A stretch of 64,000 nt of DNA from an uncultured Fidelibacterota bacterium. GTDB taxonomy: Bacteria; Fidelibacterota; Marinisomatia; Marinisomatales; TCS55. The stretch is from positions 20,664 to 84,663 of the forward strand of contig CAJWZD010000003.1 in assembly GCA_913049685.1 (NCBI GenBank), in the 5' to 3' direction. The position numbers and the translations under genes were made by a program. The notes beneath the pieces are model-generated. The model did no database searches. It was not told the origin of the DNA and saw nothing but the letters and a program-made list of their open reading frames with translations. Below are positions 1-9,072 of the stretch, piece after piece. Within the stretch, counting starts at the first letter, position 1; each line of letters begins with the position of its first letter.

Positions 1-32
1 AGTTGGGTTTAGGTCAATAGAAATATTTTTAT

Positions 33-66
33 GAGCCAAGCTTAAGCTAATGTTTTAGCTTGGCTC
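33..66. terminator. Strong hairpin, candidate terminator
   Basis: The arms GAGCCAAGCT (33-42) and AGCTTGGCTC (57-66) are perfectly complementary over 10 bp with a 14-nt loop. A run of seven T starts about 8 nt after the right arm, so it best fits a terminator for + strand transcription entering the window. It also lies just past the stop of the - strand gene at 80-370 and could end that transcript too, although the U-tract on that side is poor. Confidence 0.55.
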
Positions 67-79
67 AGTTAATGTTTTT

Positions 80-370
80 TTAACTCTCTTTTAAATATTG
101 CCAGACAACTTCACCTTCTTTGAATTCTGGAGGTGAGTCCATTTTATCTTTAAACATCGACATCAGTTCTTGTACTTGGCTTTCTGCATTTTGAAAAGCT
201 TCTTTGCTTTCCCATACTGGAATGCCTAGGAACTCGCGATCACTGATTTTAATATATATTACTGTTTGTAGGCCCTCCATAGCGTCATATTTAGCCTTTT
301 GTGAGCGCAACTTTTCAATAATTTCTTCAGTATTACCATTATGTTTTATATTTCCAACTCTACTATACAT
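80..370 (-). CDS. Small ABM/EthD-like dimeric alpha-beta barrel protein
   Basis: This is a 96-residue soluble protein with no signal peptide or membrane segment. Its pattern fits the ferredoxin-like fold of antibiotic-biosynthesis-monooxygenase and EthD-type proteins: a helix (TEEIIEKLRSQ), strands (TVIYIKI, FLGIPVWES), then a helix ending in a conserved-looking VVWQYLK tail. Length matches that superfamily. Function within it cannot be predicted and no substrate is implied. It is a lone - strand gene, divergent from the + strand gene cluster, with an AGGGG ribosome-binding site about 7 nt before the ATG and a good promoter (389-416). The fold call is an inference from pattern only. Confidence 0.6.
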   Translation of the reverse strand: MYSRVGNIKHNGNTEEIIEKLRSQKAKYDAMEGLQTVIYIKISDREFLGIPVWESKEAFQNAESQVQELMSMFKDKMDSPPEFKEGEVVWQYLKES

Positions 371-388
371 TTTGATACCCCTTTTTAT

Positions 389-416
389 ATTATAAGTTTT
401 AAAAATTAATTATCAA
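389..416 (-). promoter_or_regulatory. Sigma70-like promoter for the small ABM-like gene
   Basis: Read on the - strand there is TTGATA (411-416), a 16-nt spacer and a perfect TATAAT (389-394), about 20 nt before the ATG at 370. The match to the consensus is strong and the position is right. Confidence 0.6.
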
Positions 417-473
417 CCAGAATATAAACGATGACTATTTTAGAAGGCAATGAATCTTTGTAGATTTGTAACA

Positions 474-1190
474 ATGAAAACACTAATTATATCTCCGACC
501 TACAATGAAAGCAAAAATATTTCAACACTCGTTGAAACTGTTTTTACTAGAAACCCGGAGTCGCATTTATTAATAGTCGATGATAGCTCGCCTGATGGAA
601 CGGCAGAAATTGTAAAAAATTTGCAATCAAATTATCCTAACTTATTTTTAGAAATCAGGGAAGTCAAAAATGGGCTAGGAAAAGCTTATCTTTTCGGTTT
701 CAAATGGGCTCTAGATAGAAAATATGAAACAATTGTACAAATGGATGCTGATATGTCTCATCATCCTAAAGAAATTCCTGCAATGATTGATCTTCTTAAA
801 GAAAATGATTTGGTGATTGGAAGTCGTTATATAAATGGAGTAAGTGTAATCAATTGGCCGCTCGAAAGGCTATTTTTGAGTTTTGGCGCTAATATTTACT
901 CTAGGGTTGTTACTGGAATGCCGATCAAGGATGCAACTGGGGGTTTTAAGGTTTGGTCTGCAAAGGTATTAAAATCAATATCGCTTGATGAAGTGAAGTC
1001 TTCTGGTTATTCGTTTCAAATTGAAATGAACTTTAGATGTTGGCACAAAGGATTTAAGCTTGTCGAGCACCCCATTATTTTTATTGATAGAACGGTTGGA
1101 GAGTCAAAAATGAGTAAGTCTATTATGTTCGAAGCGGTCTGGATAGTTTGGAGATTACGATTATGGAGGATTTTTCGAATAAACAAATAG
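474..1190 (+). CDS. DPM1-like polyprenol-phosphate glycosyltransferase (GT2)
   Basis: This family transfers a sugar from a nucleotide donor to a polyprenyl phosphate carrier on the cytoplasmic face of the membrane. The protein has 238 residues. Visible motifs are SPTYNES near the start, DDSSPDGT (res. 36-43), the metal-binding DAD at 91-93 inside DADMSHHP, and GSRY and ATGGFKVW further on. These are typical of polyprenol monophosphomannose synthase. There is no C-terminal membrane domain, as in the short bacterial forms. An upstream ATG at 450 in the same frame would add eight residues. I prefer 474 because it puts the strand motif at the expected distance. The sugar (mannose, glucose or other) cannot be told from sequence. 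Confidence 0.85.
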   Translation: MKTLIISPTYNESKNISTLVETVFTRNPESHLLIVDDSSPDGTAEIVKNLQSNYPNLFLEIREVKNGLGKAYLFGFKWALDRKYETIVQMDADMSHHPKEIPAMIDLLKENDLVIGSRYINGVSVINWPLERLFLSFGANIYSRVVTGMPIKDATGGFKVWSAKVLKSISLDEVKSSGYSFQIEMNFRCWHKGFKLVEHPIIFIDRTVGESKMSKSIMFEAVWIVWRLRLWRIFRINK

Positions 1191-1242
1191 TGTTTCATTC
1201 TTAATGAAAATTATTATTTTAATTGAAGTATATTAAGATTAT

Positions 1243-2193
1243 ATGGCTAATTATTATTTAGATTTTGAGCAACCCCTCAAAGAAATCGATCAAAAAATTT
1301 TGGAACTTGAAGGAGATTCAAGTTCGCACAAAGAAGAACTTTCATTGCTAACTTCTGAAAGAGAGGATTGTTTAAAGCAAATTTTTTCAAAACTAACTCG
1401 CTGGCAAAGAGTGCAATTAGCAAGACATCCACAGCGACCTTTGTCTATGGATTATATTTCATCTTTATCTCCAAACTTTATTGAATTGCATGGTGATCGT
1501 TATTTCGGAGATGACTCTGCAATTGTATGTGGCCTGGGGTCAATAGATGATGTTAAGGTAGTTTTTCTTGGACAGCAAAAAGGTAAAAACACAAAAGAAA
1601 ATATTTATAGAAATTTTGGTATGATGAGACCAGAGGGATATCGTAAAGCGCTCAGAGTAATGAAATTAGCCGAAAAATTCAAACTACCCATTATTTCACT
1701 GATTGATACTCCCGGTGCTTATCCTGGAATTGGAGCAGAAGAAAGAGGGCAAGGTGAGGCAATTGCGCGAAACCTCTTTGAAATGTCTAGCTTAAAAACA
1801 CCAATCATTGCAATCGTGATAGGTGAAGGTGCGAGTGGCGGTGCTTTAGGAATAGGAGTGTGCGATAAAATGTTTATGCTTGAAAATACATGGTATTCTG
1901 TTATTAGCCCAGAAGGTTGTGCGTCTATACTTTGGCGTGATGCTGCGAAAGCACCAGAAGCTGCCGATGCAATGAAAGTAACTCCAGAAGACCTAGTTGA
2001 GATGGAAATCTGCGATGAGATTGTTAAAGAGCCAATTGGTGGAGCGCATAGAGATTTTGACGAAACAGTAAAATCTTTAAAAACATCTATTTTATCAGAG
2101 ATTGATAATTTAAAATCTGTAGACCCTGAAAGTTTTCTTGATAATCGAATTGCTCGTTATGAGAAAATGGGAAATATATCTGATTTAAAATGA
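1243..2193 (+). CDS. accA: Acetyl-CoA carboxylase carboxyltransferase subunit alpha
   Basis: AccA pairs with AccD to move the carboxyl group from biotin to acetyl-CoA, giving malonyl-CoA for fatty acid synthesis. At 316 residues it has the normal family length. The N-terminal helical part (LDFEQPLKEIDQKI) is followed by ARHPQRP, FIELHGDR, the crotonase-fold glycine-rich stretch GQQKGKNTKE, MMRPEGYRKALR, DTPGAYPG and GEGASGGALGIG. All are AccA hallmarks. Its end overlaps the next gene by 4 nt (ATGA), so the two are probably translated together. accD and the biotin carboxylase genes are not in this window. Confidence 0.97.
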   Translation: MANYYLDFEQPLKEIDQKILELEGDSSSHKEELSLLTSEREDCLKQIFSKLTRWQRVQLARHPQRPLSMDYISSLSPNFIELHGDRYFGDDSAIVCGLGSIDDVKVVFLGQQKGKNTKENIYRNFGMMRPEGYRKALRVMKLAEKFKLPIISLIDTPGAYPGIGAEERGQGEAIARNLFEMSSLKTPIIAIVIGEGASGGALGIGVCDKMFMLENTWYSVISPEGCASILWRDAAKAPEAADAMKVTPEDLVEMEICDEIVKEPIGGAHRDFDETVKSLKTSILSEIDNLKSVDPESFLDNRIARYEKMGNISDLK

Positions 2194-2603
2194 TATCCCA
2201 TACTTTTAAAACTAAAATATATTATAAAGATATTGATCAAATGGGTATTGTGTATTATTCGAGATACTTTGAATTTTTTGAATCTGCTAGAACTGAATTG
2301 CTCAAATCAATTGGAATTGCAGTTAGGGACATAGAGAAGAATGATATTTTTTTACCAGTCGTAAGCGCAACATGCGACTATCAAAAAAGTGCAAAATTTG
2401 AAGATGAGTTAATCATTATTGCATCAATATCGAAATCTCCTTCCTCTCGATTATTTATTGAATATAAGGTATTGGCTGATGACAAATCAGTTTTAGCTAC
2501 TGGAAAAACTATACATGGCTTCATCGACAAGTCTGGAAAGCCAAAAAGGCCACCGAGGCTTTTAATTAGCAAAATTAATTCACTGATAAACAATGAAAGC
2601 TAA
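2190..2603 (+). CDS. YbgC/FadM-type acyl-CoA thioesterase
   Basis: This 137-residue single hot-dog protein hydrolyses acyl-CoA thioesters in the cytoplasm. The N-terminal stretch carries the YbgC signature: D14-x-D16, G19, VYYSRYFEFFE and an AR pair, with D16 as the expected catalytic aspartate. Length is normal. It is coupled to accA by an ATGA overlap and followed 10 nt later by yebC. The accA link suggests a role around fatty acid or acyl-ACP turnover rather than the tol-pal context known from E. coli. No tol genes are nearby. Substrate chain length cannot be deduced. Confidence 0.88.
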   Translation: MISHTFKTKIYYKDIDQMGIVYYSRYFEFFESARTELLKSIGIAVRDIEKNDIFLPVVSATCDYQKSAKFEDELIIIASISKSPSSRLFIEYKVLADDKSVLATGKTIHGFIDKSGKPKRPPRLLISKINSLINNES

Positions 2604-2613
2604 GGAGTGAATA

Positions 2614-3345
2614 ATGGCCGGTCATAGTAAATGGGCAAATATTAAACATAAAAAAGCAGCTCAAGACGCTAAAAGAGGGAAGGTCTTTACAAAAATAATT
2701 AAAGAGCTTATGGTTGCTGCAAAAACTGGTGGAAGTGACCCCGAGGCTAATCCCCGATTGCGTCAGGCTATCTCAACAGCTAAAGCTGCAAATATGCCAA
2801 GTGATACAATCTCAAGAAATATTCAAAAGGGAGCTGGTGAACTTGAGGGAGTAGATTATGAGGAATTATCGTACGAAGGCTTCGGTCCGGAGGGTGTAGC
2901 GATTATGATGGATGTAATGACAGATAACAAAAATCGCACTGTTGCTGAAATAAGACACCTAATGACAAAATTTGGTGGAAATCTAGGTGAAAACGGTTCT
3001 GTTTCTTGGATGTTTGAAAAGCTCGGTCAGATAATTGTTGAATCTGAATCAACAAATGAAGAAAATTTATTTAATGATGCCCTTGAAGCTGGAGCCGATG
3101 ATTTTAATAAGGAAGAGCTAGATTTTATAATTTCAACAAACCCTGCTCTTACTGCTGAAATAGCAGAAAATCTTGAAAAAAAAGGATACAGTATAGTTTC
3201 ATCAAAGGTTGAGATGGTTCCAAAAAATATTATTGAAGTACCAGAGTCTGATTCTTCTAAACTCATTAATCTGATGGAAAAGCTGGAGGAGCATGATGAC
3301 GTTCAGAATATAGCGTCAAATTTTCAGTTAACGTCTCATAGCTAA
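2614..3345 (+). CDS. yebC: YebC/PmpR family protein
   Basis: The N-terminus has the invariant family start MAGHSKWANIKHKK, followed by KAANMP, the GFGPEG motif and DNKNRT, with the acidic C-terminal domain ending in a short tail. Length (243) is standard. Members have been described as DNA-binding regulators and, more recently, as factors acting on stalled ribosomes; which applies here cannot be told. A good ribosome-binding site (AAGGAG) lies 6 nt before the ATG. The yebC-ruvC-ruvA order is widely conserved and supports the call. Confidence 0.95.
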   Translation: MAGHSKWANIKHKKAAQDAKRGKVFTKIIKELMVAAKTGGSDPEANPRLRQAISTAKAANMPSDTISRNIQKGAGELEGVDYEELSYEGFGPEGVAIMMDVMTDNKNRTVAEIRHLMTKFGGNLGENGSVSWMFEKLGQIIVESESTNEENLFNDALEAGADDFNKEELDFIISTNPALTAEIAENLEKKGYSIVSSKVEMVPKNIIEVPESDSSKLINLMEKLEEHDDVQNIASNFQLTSHS

Positions 3346-3350
3346 CTATA

Positions 3351-3839
3351 TTGAATAGCATTCAAAGAACAATTGGCGTAGATCCAGGTTTAAATAATAC
3401 TGGATTTGGGATTCTTGATTATAGAGGAAGTAAGATAAAAGTAGTTGCATACGGTTTAATTACACCTCCAGCCAAACAATCTGTACCGAATAGGCTTGAG
3501 TATTTAAATAGCCATATGAATGATTTAATTGATAAATTCAGTCCTATGTCTATGGCCATTGAAGATTCTTTTTACAGTCAAAATGTGAAATCAGCTATCC
3601 TTTTAGGCCAGGCTAGAGGCGTGCTTTTGCTCTCAGCTTCTTCTAAGGGTATACCTTCTATGGTCTACGCACCTCGCAAGGTTAAACAATCTGTCACGGG
3701 GAGCGGGTCATCATCAAAAAAACAAGTCAAGTATATGGTTGAAAAAATTTTAAAAATTGACAAAAATATTTCTTCTCTAGATATTACTGATGCTCTCGCT
3801 ATAGGCCTATGCCACATTAATCAAAATAAGTATCTATGA
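3351..3839 (+). CDS. ruvC: Holliday junction endonuclease RuvC
   Basis: RuvC is a dimeric nuclease that resolves Holliday junctions. The four acidic active-site positions are visible at D11 (GVDPGLNNTG), E71 (AIEDSFYSQN), D144 and D147 (DITDALA). Length (162) is normal. The start is a TTG at 3351, five nt after the yebC stop; no better start precedes the GVDPG strand. It overlaps ruvA by 4 nt (ATGA), so RuvC and RuvA are co-translated. ruvB is not adjacent. Confidence 0.95.
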   Translation: MNSIQRTIGVDPGLNNTGFGILDYRGSKIKVVAYGLITPPAKQSVPNRLEYLNSHMNDLIDKFSPMSMAIEDSFYSQNVKSAILLGQARGVLLLSASSKGIPSMVYAPRKVKQSVTGSGSSSKKQVKYMVEKILKIDKNISSLDITDALAIGLCHINQNKYL

Positions 3840-4438
3840 GTTTGATAGAATCAATATCTGGAATTTTAATAGCTAAAAATCCAACCGGCGTTCAAGTCCA
3901 AATAGGTGGTATTGTTTATAATTTAAGTATTTCAATTTCTACTTTTGAAAAGCTTCCAGATTTAAACCAACCGGTAACTTTACTTGCACATTTACATGTA
4001 AAAGAGGATATTTTAAATCTTTATGGTTTTGAGCTGCTTTCTGAAAGAGCTCTTTTTTTAAATTTAAACACTATAAGTGGAATTGGACCAAGGTCCGCAA
4101 TGAATATTTTATCAGGAACAACTCCAAGCGAATTCAAGCAAAAAATAATTAATTCTGATGTACAGTCCTTAACATCAATCCCAGGCATTGGGGCCAAAAC
4201 TGCAAAGAGAATTATTGTCGAATTAAAAGAAAAGTTTTCTATTTCGGATGAAAATGATGACGGATTAAGTTTTTCTGATCAACCAGATTCTCTAATTTCT
4301 AAAGATGCAAAAAATGCACTTAAATCTTTGGGTTACAAGGCTAATCAGATTTCAAAAGCTTTTTCTGAGATAAGCAAAGATGGCAAAGTAATCGACAAAC
4401 TTGAAGATATTATACGAGAAGCGTTAAAAAGGATGTAG
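3836..4438 (+). CDS. ruvA: Holliday junction DNA helicase subunit RuvA
   Basis: RuvA tetramers hold the four-way junction and load the RuvB motor. The 200-residue protein shows an N-terminal OB-like domain, two helix-hairpin-helix motifs (ISGIGPRSAMNIL near 79-92 and IPGIGAKTAKRII near 115-127), a flexible acidic linker and the small C-terminal RuvB-contacting helix domain (res. ~150-200, DAKNALKSLGY). The start overlaps the ruvC stop. The usual partner ruvB is missing downstream, where an aminotransferase gene sits instead. Confidence 0.95.
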   Translation: MSLIESISGILIAKNPTGVQVQIGGIVYNLSISISTFEKLPDLNQPVTLLAHLHVKEDILNLYGFELLSERALFLNLNTISGIGPRSAMNILSGTTPSEFKQKIINSDVQSLTSIPGIGAKTAKRIIVELKEKFSISDENDDGLSFSDQPDSLISKDAKNALKSLGYKANQISKAFSEISKDGKVIDKLEDIIREALKRM

Positions 4439-4444
4439 TGTAAT

Positions 4445-5638
4445 ATGAAATATTCAAACCAGCTTCAAAACCTAGGAACAGAAACGGCTTTTGCTGTTTC
4501 TTCACAGGCCAAGCAATGGGCAAATCAAGGAAACAAAGTATACCCCTTTCATCTTGGCGACATAAATCTACCTACCCCTGAAAATATTGTTGAGGCAACT
4601 ATTAAAAGCATTAAGGACGGACTCACAGGGTATTGCCCTTCTGAGGGTATTTTACCATTAAGAGAGGCTTTAGCGAATGATGTTGGAGCAAAAAGAGAAG
4701 TTGAGTATCATCCTGATAATGTAGCGGTTCAGCCAGGCGGAAAGCCAACAATAGGAAAATTTATTAGCTCAGTTATGGATCCAGGCGATGAAATTTTATA
4801 TCCTAATCCAGGATACCCAATTTATGAATCCCAGATTGAATATCAGGGCGGTAGAGCAATTCCATATTCTTATGTTCAGACCGATTCAGGTTTTGATATT
4901 GATATCGAAAAACTTAGAGATTCTATCAATAAAGATACTGTTGCAATCATTTATAATAATTATCAAAATCCAATGTCAGCTGAATCTTCTAAAAAAGAAA
5001 TGCACGATATTGCTCAAATTGCAATTGAAAACGATCTATGGGTTCTTTCTGATGAGGCCTACTTTGAAATAATCTATGAAGGTGATGCTAATTCAATTGT
5101 GTCAATACCTGGCATGAAAGAAAGAACAGTAATCCTTTATACATTTTCAAAAAAATTTGCTATGACCGGTTGGAGGGTTGGTGGGTCAATTGGTCCTAAG
5201 GAGATCATTAAGCGCATAGCGAAGTTCAATGTAAACGCTGAGTCTTGCACTACTCATTTTATTCAAAATGCTATGGTTGAAGCGCTCAATGGAGACCAGA
5301 GTGGCAGTATTGAAATTTTAAAAACTTTAAAAAGCAGAAGAGACGCAGCTGTTAGAGGTTTAAATGCGATTGATGGTATTGATATTTTAACTCCTAGAAC
5401 AACCTTTTATCTATTTCCAAATGTAACCAAAATCATGAAAAGAAAAGGATTAATAAATATAGAAGATTTGCAAAACAATGCATTAACAAGGGCTAATGTT
5501 TCTTTTTGTACTCGTGAACATTTTGGAAGAGCGCAAAAAGATGAAGTTGATTCTTATATTAGGCTGGCATATTCAGGAATATCAACTGAAGATATTGAGG
5601 ATGGATTAATTGCTTTGAAAAACTATTTTGAAGAATAA
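4445..5638 (+). CDS. PLP-dependent aminotransferase, class I/II (aspartate aminotransferase fold)
   Basis: This 397-residue cytoplasmic fold-type I enzyme moves amino groups between amino and keto acids. The PLP-binding lysine is K236 in SKKFAMTGWRVGG. Other family marks are HLGDINLPTP, TGYCPSEG, the phosphate-binding VQPGGKP, NNYQNPMSA (with the conserved NP), DEAYFEI, and the substrate-carboxylate arginine near the end (SYIRLAYSG). Substrate is not certain: it could be aspartate, alanine or an aromatic amino acid. It follows ruvA by 6 nt and shares one base with gcvT (TAATG), a coupling of unrelated functions. Confidence 0.88.
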   Translation: MKYSNQLQNLGTETAFAVSSQAKQWANQGNKVYPFHLGDINLPTPENIVEATIKSIKDGLTGYCPSEGILPLREALANDVGAKREVEYHPDNVAVQPGGKPTIGKFISSVMDPGDEILYPNPGYPIYESQIEYQGGRAIPYSYVQTDSGFDIDIEKLRDSINKDTVAIIYNNYQNPMSAESSKKEMHDIAQIAIENDLWVLSDEAYFEIIYEGDANSIVSIPGMKERTVILYTFSKKFAMTGWRVGGSIGPKEIIKRIAKFNVNAESCTTHFIQNAMVEALNGDQSGSIEILKTLKSRRDAAVRGLNAIDGIDILTPRTTFYLFPNVTKIMKRKGLINIEDLQNNALTRANVSFCTREHFGRAQKDEVDSYIRLAYSGISTEDIEDGLIALKNYFEE

Positions 5639-6720
5639 TGAAAAAGACTTCACTATATAATGAGCACGTAAAACTCAAAGCAAAAATTGTTGATTTTGCA
5701 GGATATCAAATGCCCATTCAATATAGTGGTATTATTCAAGAACACCTTGCGGTAAGACAATCATGCGGAATTTTTGATGTAAGTCATATGGGTGAATTCA
5801 TTATTTCAGGTCCTGGAGCAACAAAATTTTTGAATGAAATTACCATAAACGATGTATCTAAAATAAATGAATGGCAGGCACAATACTCAGCAATGTGTTA
5901 TGAAGATGGAGGCATAATAGATGATATTTTAGTTTATAAGTACCCAAAGCACTACATGCTAGTTGTGAATTGCTCCAACATCGAAAAGAATTTTGATTGG
6001 ATTATTGCAAACAAAATAGAAAACGTAGATTTTGCAAATGTCAGTAGCACAATAGACCTAATTGCGCTTCAAGGTCCAAAGTCTAAAGATATTTTAAGTA
6101 AGTACACAGATGTTGACTTAAATGATCTTGATTATTATCATTTCTGTATCGCAAATATTTGTGGCTCTCCTGTAACGGTATCTAGGACTGGCTATACTGG
6201 AGAATTGGGCTACGAAATTTATGCAGATGGAAATGCTATTAAAAATATCTGGAAATCTTTACTTCAATTTGAAAATGAATTAACGCCTGCTGGTCTCGGA
6301 TGCAGAGATACGCTAAGAATGGAAATGAAGTATGTTTTATACGGCAACGATATTAATGAAAAAACAAACCCAATTGAAGCAGGTCTTGGATGGATAGCTA
6401 AAACAAATAAAGCAAGCTTCATTGGCAAAGAAAAACTATTAGATTTTCAGCTTTCTCATTCAAAAAAATTAGTTTGTTTTGAGATGATCGATAGGGGTAT
6501 CCCTAGACCGGGATATTCAGTTTCTAATGATTCAAATGCTATAGGCATTGTTACAAGCGGAACCCAATCTCCTTCTTTGAAGAAAGGAATTGGTCTTGCG
6601 TATGTAGATAAGAAATATTCAAAAACTGGAACTAGTTTATTTGTAGATGTAAGAGGAAAGAAGTTGAAATGCGAAATTGTCAAACCTCCTTTCTATAAGA
6701 AAGGCTCTGTATTTAGTTGA
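5638..6720 (+). CDS. gcvT: Glycine cleavage system aminomethyltransferase (T protein)
   Basis: GcvT takes the aminomethyl group from the H-protein lipoyl arm and passes the one-carbon unit to tetrahydrofolate. At 360 residues the length is normal. Seen are the N-terminal AKIVDFAGYQMPIQY, the FDVSHMGE motif, the catalytic-region ALQGPKS, SRTGYTGELGYEIY, GLGCRDTLRMEM and the C-terminal GIVTSGTQSPSL barrel. gcvH and gcvP are not adjacent. The start shares one base with the preceding stop (TAATG) and its own stop shares one base with ftsK (TGATG). Confidence 0.95.
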   Translation: MKKTSLYNEHVKLKAKIVDFAGYQMPIQYSGIIQEHLAVRQSCGIFDVSHMGEFIISGPGATKFLNEITINDVSKINEWQAQYSAMCYEDGGIIDDILVYKYPKHYMLVVNCSNIEKNFDWIIANKIENVDFANVSSTIDLIALQGPKSKDILSKYTDVDLNDLDYYHFCIANICGSPVTVSRTGYTGELGYEIYADGNAIKNIWKSLLQFENELTPAGLGCRDTLRMEMKYVLYGNDINEKTNPIEAGLGWIAKTNKASFIGKEKLLDFQLSHSKKLVCFEMIDRGIPRPGYSVSNDSNAIGIVTSGTQSPSLKKGIGLAYVDKKYSKTGTSLFVDVRGKKLKCEIVKPPFYKKGSVFS

Positions 6721-9068
6721 TGGAAATGACAAAGGATAAGCGATTTGAAATACTAGGGATTTTGATAATAACAGTTTCTCTATTAGTTTTATTAAGTTTT
6801 TTTGGGCATAATCCCAGTGAAGATCCAGGTATTTCGCCAAACGTAAAAGTTGAAAATCCAATGGGCCTACTAGGTGTATGGATATCTTATTTATTTATAA
6901 AGCTTGGTTTTGGATATAGCTCTTTTATTTTACCTGTTTTAACTGGTATTTGGGGGATTTGGTTTTTTATGCATAAGGACTTTCAGTCAATTGGAAGACC
7001 TTCAGTATTTATTTTGGCCGCTACTGCTCTTGCATCAATTACGCTAGGGTATTTGCAAATTGTTTATTATGGTTTAGATAGCCTATCATTCACATTTAGT
7101 GGAATGACTGGAGGGGTAATTGCCATCCTTTTTCATGATTTTGTTGGTGGGATAGGCTCTTTTCTAATAATCGCTGCATTATGGCTAGTTTTAATAAGAA
7201 GCTATTTTAATCTTAGCTTTTATGTCCCATTTAAAAAAATGTATTCCTCATACGAAAAAAAGCGCCAAAAAAAACAACTAATCTCAGATGACATTCAAGC
7301 TGAAAAAGAAAAAAAAGAGCATACACAAAACTTGTTAAATAAAATCGATGAACAGAGAAATAAAGAATTACCTATTCCTCCAGCACAAATGAGTTCAAGT
7401 GAAATAGATAATGAAAAACAAGCTGAAGATTCAGGTAATGAAATTCAATCTATTGAAGATCAAGATGAATTTGATGATAAATTGGAAACTTTGGATGAGT
7501 ATAAAAATCCTGATAAAATAGATGATTTAGATGATAATCAAGAAAAAATTGAAGTCGAAGAAATGATTCAAGAAAAAGAGGTTGATTTAGATACGGTCGA
7601 AGATCGCAAGCTTCCAAAAAAAGAATTTCAATTACCCTCACCAGAACTTTTAACAAATCCTATAAGCGTTCAAAGCGATATAAGCAAAGATGAGCTTGTT
7701 GAGCGCGCTAATTTCCTTCAACAATCTCTTGAAACATTTGGAGTTATAGGAAAAGTGGTTAACGTAAGCCCTGGACCTGTAATTACACTTTTTGAAGTTG
7801 AGCCTGCAGAAGGTGTGAGGGTCAATAAGTTTGTTGCGCTTTCAGATGATTTGGCGCGCGTTATGGAGGCAAGCAGAGTTAGAGTAATAGCGCCTATCCC
7901 AGGAAAATCCTCAGTAGGCATTGAAATTCCAAATCGCAATCCTGATATGGTTTATTTTAAGTCCGTCATAAACTCAGAAAAATTTGCTAAATCAGAATCA
8001 AAATTGACTTTAGCCATAGGGAAATCAACTAATGGAGAAATTGCTACTTTAGATTTAGCGCAAATGCCACATCTTTTGATAGCCGGAACTACGGGTTCAG
8101 GGAAATCAGTTTGCATGAATACTATTCTTGCAAGCATCCTTTATCAGGCAACTCCGGACGAGGTAAAATTTGTAATAGTTGATCCTAAAAAAGTTGAAAT
8201 GGCAGTGTACAAAGATCTTTCAAAATACCATTTATTGAAAATTGAGGACATCGATGAACCCATAATAACTACTCCTGAAAATGCAGTAATTGCCCTAAGA
8301 GCAGTTGAAAAAGAGATGGGAAAAAGATACGATATTCTTGCTGATGCAGGAGTAAGAAATATAGCAGAGTACAATCAAAAAAAATCTGATGAAAAAGTTA
8401 TGCCTTTTATTGTTGTATTAATTGATGAATTAGCTGATTTAATGATGTTGAACGCTAAGGAGGTAGAGGCTCCAATAGCTAGACTTACTCAGCTTGCCAG
8501 AGCTGTTGGTATTCATTTGGTTGTTGCAACACAAAGACCATCAGTTGACGTGATTACCGGAGTAATCAAAGCTAATTTCCCGTCAAGAATCGCTTTTCAA
8601 GTAGCTACAAAAATAGACTCTCGAACTATTATAGACAGTCCAGGCGCTGAAAAACTTATTGGTAAAGGTGATATGCTCTATTTAGGCTATGGATCATCTG
8701 AGCCAAGCAGGCTTCATAACGCATTTTTGAGTTTGGATGAGATACAGTCCTTGATGAATTATATAAAAAGTCAATCAGAGGCTGATGATCTTGTTTTAGA
8801 AAGTCCACGAGAAGTAGCTGGAGCAGGTGGCCTGGTTACAGATAATGGAAGCGGGGGTTTTGATGCGCTTTTTGACGAAGCTGTAAAATTAGTAGTTATG
8901 CATCAGCAAGGCTCAATATCTTTAATTCAAAGAAGATTGAAAGTGGGTTATTCTAGGGCAGCTAGACTAATAGATGAAATGGAGCAAGCTGGAATAGTGG
9001 GAGCATTTACAGGTAGTAAGGCTCGCGAAGTTCTTGTAGATGAGTCCTACCTTGATTCTATTGATTGA
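6720..9068 (+). CDS. ftsK: DNA translocase FtsK
   Basis: FtsK is a septum-located motor that pumps chromosome ends apart and activates dif recombination. Reading from ATG at 6720 gives 782 residues: four to five N-terminal membrane helices (res. ~10-165), a charged linker rich in E, D, K and Q (~180-300), then the RecA-like motor with Walker A GTTGSGKS at about 456, Walker B IVVLIDELADLMM, and TQRPSVDVITG. The C-terminal winged-helix gamma domain (AVKLVVMHQQGSISLIQRRL and following) reads KOPS-like sites. A TTG at 6717 would add one residue. The short linker resembles SpoIIIE-type proteins. Confidence 0.96.
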   Translation: MEMTKDKRFEILGILIITVSLLVLLSFFGHNPSEDPGISPNVKVENPMGLLGVWISYLFIKLGFGYSSFILPVLTGIWGIWFFMHKDFQSIGRPSVFILAATALASITLGYLQIVYYGLDSLSFTFSGMTGGVIAILFHDFVGGIGSFLIIAALWLVLIRSYFNLSFYVPFKKMYSSYEKKRQKKQLISDDIQAEKEKKEHTQNLLNKIDEQRNKELPIPPAQMSSSEIDNEKQAEDSGNEIQSIEDQDEFDDKLETLDEYKNPDKIDDLDDNQEKIEVEEMIQEKEVDLDTVEDRKLPKKEFQLPSPELLTNPISVQSDISKDELVERANFLQQSLETFGVIGKVVNVSPGPVITLFEVEPAEGVRVNKFVALSDDLARVMEASRVRVIAPIPGKSSVGIEIPNRNPDMVYFKSVINSEKFAKSESKLTLAIGKSTNGEIATLDLAQMPHLLIAGTTGSGKSVCMNTILASILYQATPDEVKFVIVDPKKVEMAVYKDLSKYHLLKIEDIDEPIITTPENAVIALRAVEKEMGKRYDILADAGVRNIAEYNQKKSDEKVMPFIVVLIDELADLMMLNAKEVEAPIARLTQLARAVGIHLVVATQRPSVDVITGVIKANFPSRIAFQVATKIDSRTIIDSPGAEKLIGKGDMLYLGYGSSEPSRLHNAFLSLDEIQSLMNYIKSQSEADDLVLESPREVAGAGGLVTDNGSGGFDALFDEAVKLVVMHQQGSISLIQRRLKVGYSRAARLIDEMEQAGIVGAFTGSKAREVLVDESYLDSID

Positions 9069-9072
9069 TTAG

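Noticed and set aside
450..473. ATG at 450 as the start of the glycosyltransferase
   Set aside because: Possible, but its AGAAGG site is only 2 nt away and the added eight residues precede the normal family onset; kept only as an alternative.
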